Positions 11,619 to 12,380 of a stretch of DNA of 12,380 nucleotides are shown here, piece after piece. The stretch's first letter is position 1. The number at the start of each line of letters is the position of its first letter. The notes beneath the pieces were generated by a model. The model worked only from the letters and a program-made list of their open reading frames with translations, was not told the origin of the DNA and made no database searches. The stretch is from Candidatus Colwellbacteria bacterium RIFCSPLOWO2_01_FULL_48_10. Its GTDB lineage: Bacteria > Patescibacteriota > Minisyncoccia > UBA6257 > Colwellbacteraceae. The stretch spans positions 77,768 to 90,147 of the forward strand of contig MHIY01000023.1 in assembly GCA_001817755.1 (NCBI GenBank), written 5' to 3'. The position numbers and the translations under genes were made by a program.

Positions 11619-12284
11619 ATGAGACTAGACATCACATCTGACATAAATCGCGGTTACGAAGCAGCTCTTAATTATCCTAGGACGGATAAATTGGTGGTTT
11701 TTATACATTGGTTTTCGTTCGCGGTAGTTGCGATCCTCGCCTTCACAAATTCTGTATTTAAGATTGCCATAAATTATCCCTCGCCGTTTTCTTGGAGGGT
11801 CATCTCGTTTCAGGAGGCATTGTGGACTCTTATCATAGGTTTATTTGCCGCCCTTTTACCCACGCTGTTGGTTGGTAAATTCAGCAATCACTATTACTGG
11901 CGTCTTTTTATTTCCTTCACGCTCAGCGTTTTCGCATACCTTGCTGTTTTCATAAGCGGCGGTTCCATCGAGATGCATTTCATGTTCTTCGGCATGATTG
12001 CTCTTGTGGCGATCTATGCGGATTGGCGGCTGGGATGGTTTATGTTCGTCCTCGTTGGCTTGCACCACGGCATATTAAATTACCTTGCTCCGACTTGGGT
12101 GTATTTTTACGGCCGGAACGATTTTTCCATTTTCGCGCACGCTTTCCCAGTAATCATCGAAGTTATATTTACGACCATACTCTGTGTCATACATCGAACT
12201 ACTACCGAACAAGTGCAGCAGATAAGAGCCGATTTTCAGGAGATCAATAAGCAGATCGAGTTAGAAAAGAAGCACAATCATTAG
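11619..12284 (+). CDS. Six-helix membrane sensor-like protein (N-terminal sensor module of HK/MCP type)
   Basis: An integral membrane protein with about six hydrophobic segments (numbered from ATG 11613: 28-46, 66-88, 95-115, 119-135, 139-158, 172-193), then a charged coiled-coil (195-223) that ends abruptly at TAG. Conserved-looking polar residues lie in or beside the helices: IHW (31-33), E120-M-H122-F, DWR (137-139), HH (151-152) and H176. This resembles the N-terminal sensor modules of some chemoreceptors, histidine kinases and diguanylate cyclases with an E-x-HFxFF and HH pattern, whose ligand is not established. An output domain would be expected after the coil; here the frame stops but stays open afterwards. 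ATG 11619 is preferred because the -10 box is too close to ATG 11613. Confidence 0.75.
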   Translation: MRLDITSDINRGYEAALNYPRTDKLVVFIHWFSFAVVAILAFTNSVFKIAINYPSPFSWRVISFQEALWTLIIGLFAALLPTLLVGKFSNHYYWRLFISFTLSVFAYLAVFISGGSIEMHFMFFGMIALVAIYADWRLGWFMFVLVGLHHGILNYLAPTWVYFYGRNDFSIFAHAFPVIIEVIFTTILCVIHRTTTEQVQQIRADFQEINKQIELEKKHNH

Positions 12285-12380
12285 GCCGTGGTTTTGCGGC
12301 AGTTACGTAAATTGGATCTTGTTAGTAGGGATGCTGTTTTCCAGATGCAAGTATGGCGCAGACTTTCTCAATTCGACCCG
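12285..12380 (+). other. Open frame continuing past the sensor stop to the window edge
   Basis: In the same frame as the sensor gene, after TAG 12282-12284, 32 sense codons follow without a stop to the end of the window. They encode AVVLRQLRKLDLVSRDAVF then QMQVWRRLSQFDP, a helix-like, heptad-compatible stretch that would extend the sensor's coil. This may be the lost output part (nonsense mutation or sequencing error), a separate gene with a GTG or TTG start, or noncoding. One other frame is also open here. Confidence 0.4.

Noticed and set aside
1..12380. CRISPR arrays, tRNAs, insertion sequences and phage genes
   Set aside because: No regularly spaced direct repeats, no tRNA-like cloverleaf with a CCA-type end, and no transposase, integrase or phage structural motif was found on either strand.

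Overview
The window reads like a piece of a small, compact bacterial genome, most plausibly a Candidate Phyla Radiation (Patescibacteria/Parcubacteria-type) bacterium. This is an inference from gene style: short genes, tight or overlapping ends, an M3 oligopeptidase, a secreted DUF192 protein, a MazG-like hydrolase, a divergent PRPP synthetase, several small hypothetical proteins and generally weak Shine-Dalgarno sites. No rRNA or marker gene is present to settle the phylum. The standard bacterial code fits: TGA, TAA and TAG all act as stops, so the TGA-Gly lineages are unlikely. No transposase, integrase, CRISPR array or tRNA was seen.

Layout. 1-128: C-terminal tail of a plus-strand gene rich in Gly and Arg, overlapping tail-to-tail with the M3 metallopeptidase (125-1972, minus). 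2042-2503: DUF192 protein (plus), divergent from the peptidase. 2517-2554: a perfect 38-bp palindrome. 2598-3201 (minus): MazG-like NTP pyrophosphohydrolase and, upstream of it, a cold-shock protein with a clear intrinsic terminator between them. 3327-3770: hypothetical protein (plus), tail-overlapping a minus-strand operon (7245 down to 3747) that encodes an ABC-2 type exporter (ATPase plus two permeases) followed by a PRPP-synthetase-like enzyme. 7246-7609: a 364-bp divergent control region containing a tiny Cys-rich ORF on minus, a compact three-way-junction inverted repeat, and a strong promoter with an operator-like palindrome. 7610-10479 (plus): a complete zinc uptake operon in the order Fur-family regulator (probable Zur), ZnuA-type binding protein, ATPase, permease. 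10511-10548: a second perfect 38-bp palindrome. 10581-11000: hypothetical (minus). 11061-12284 (plus): an exported, C-terminally anchored beta-domain protein and a six-helix membrane sensor-like protein. An open frame continues in the same frame past the sensor's TAG stop to the window edge.

How it fits together. The Fur-like protein probably senses zinc and represses its own promoter through the 19-bp inverted repeat in the -35/-10 spacer. ZnuA captures zinc outside the membrane, and the ATPase and permease import it. The divergent Cys-rich peptide could be a zinc-binding partner of this locus, but that is inference.

The most general observation is a promoter rule. In nine places a TATAAT-like -10 element lies only 6-9 nt before the likely start codon, so transcripts would begin at or next to the ATG. 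An operon-internal gene (permease at 5464) instead has a classic GGAGG site. This suggests widespread leaderless initiation for first genes and Shine-Dalgarno initiation for at least one internal gene.
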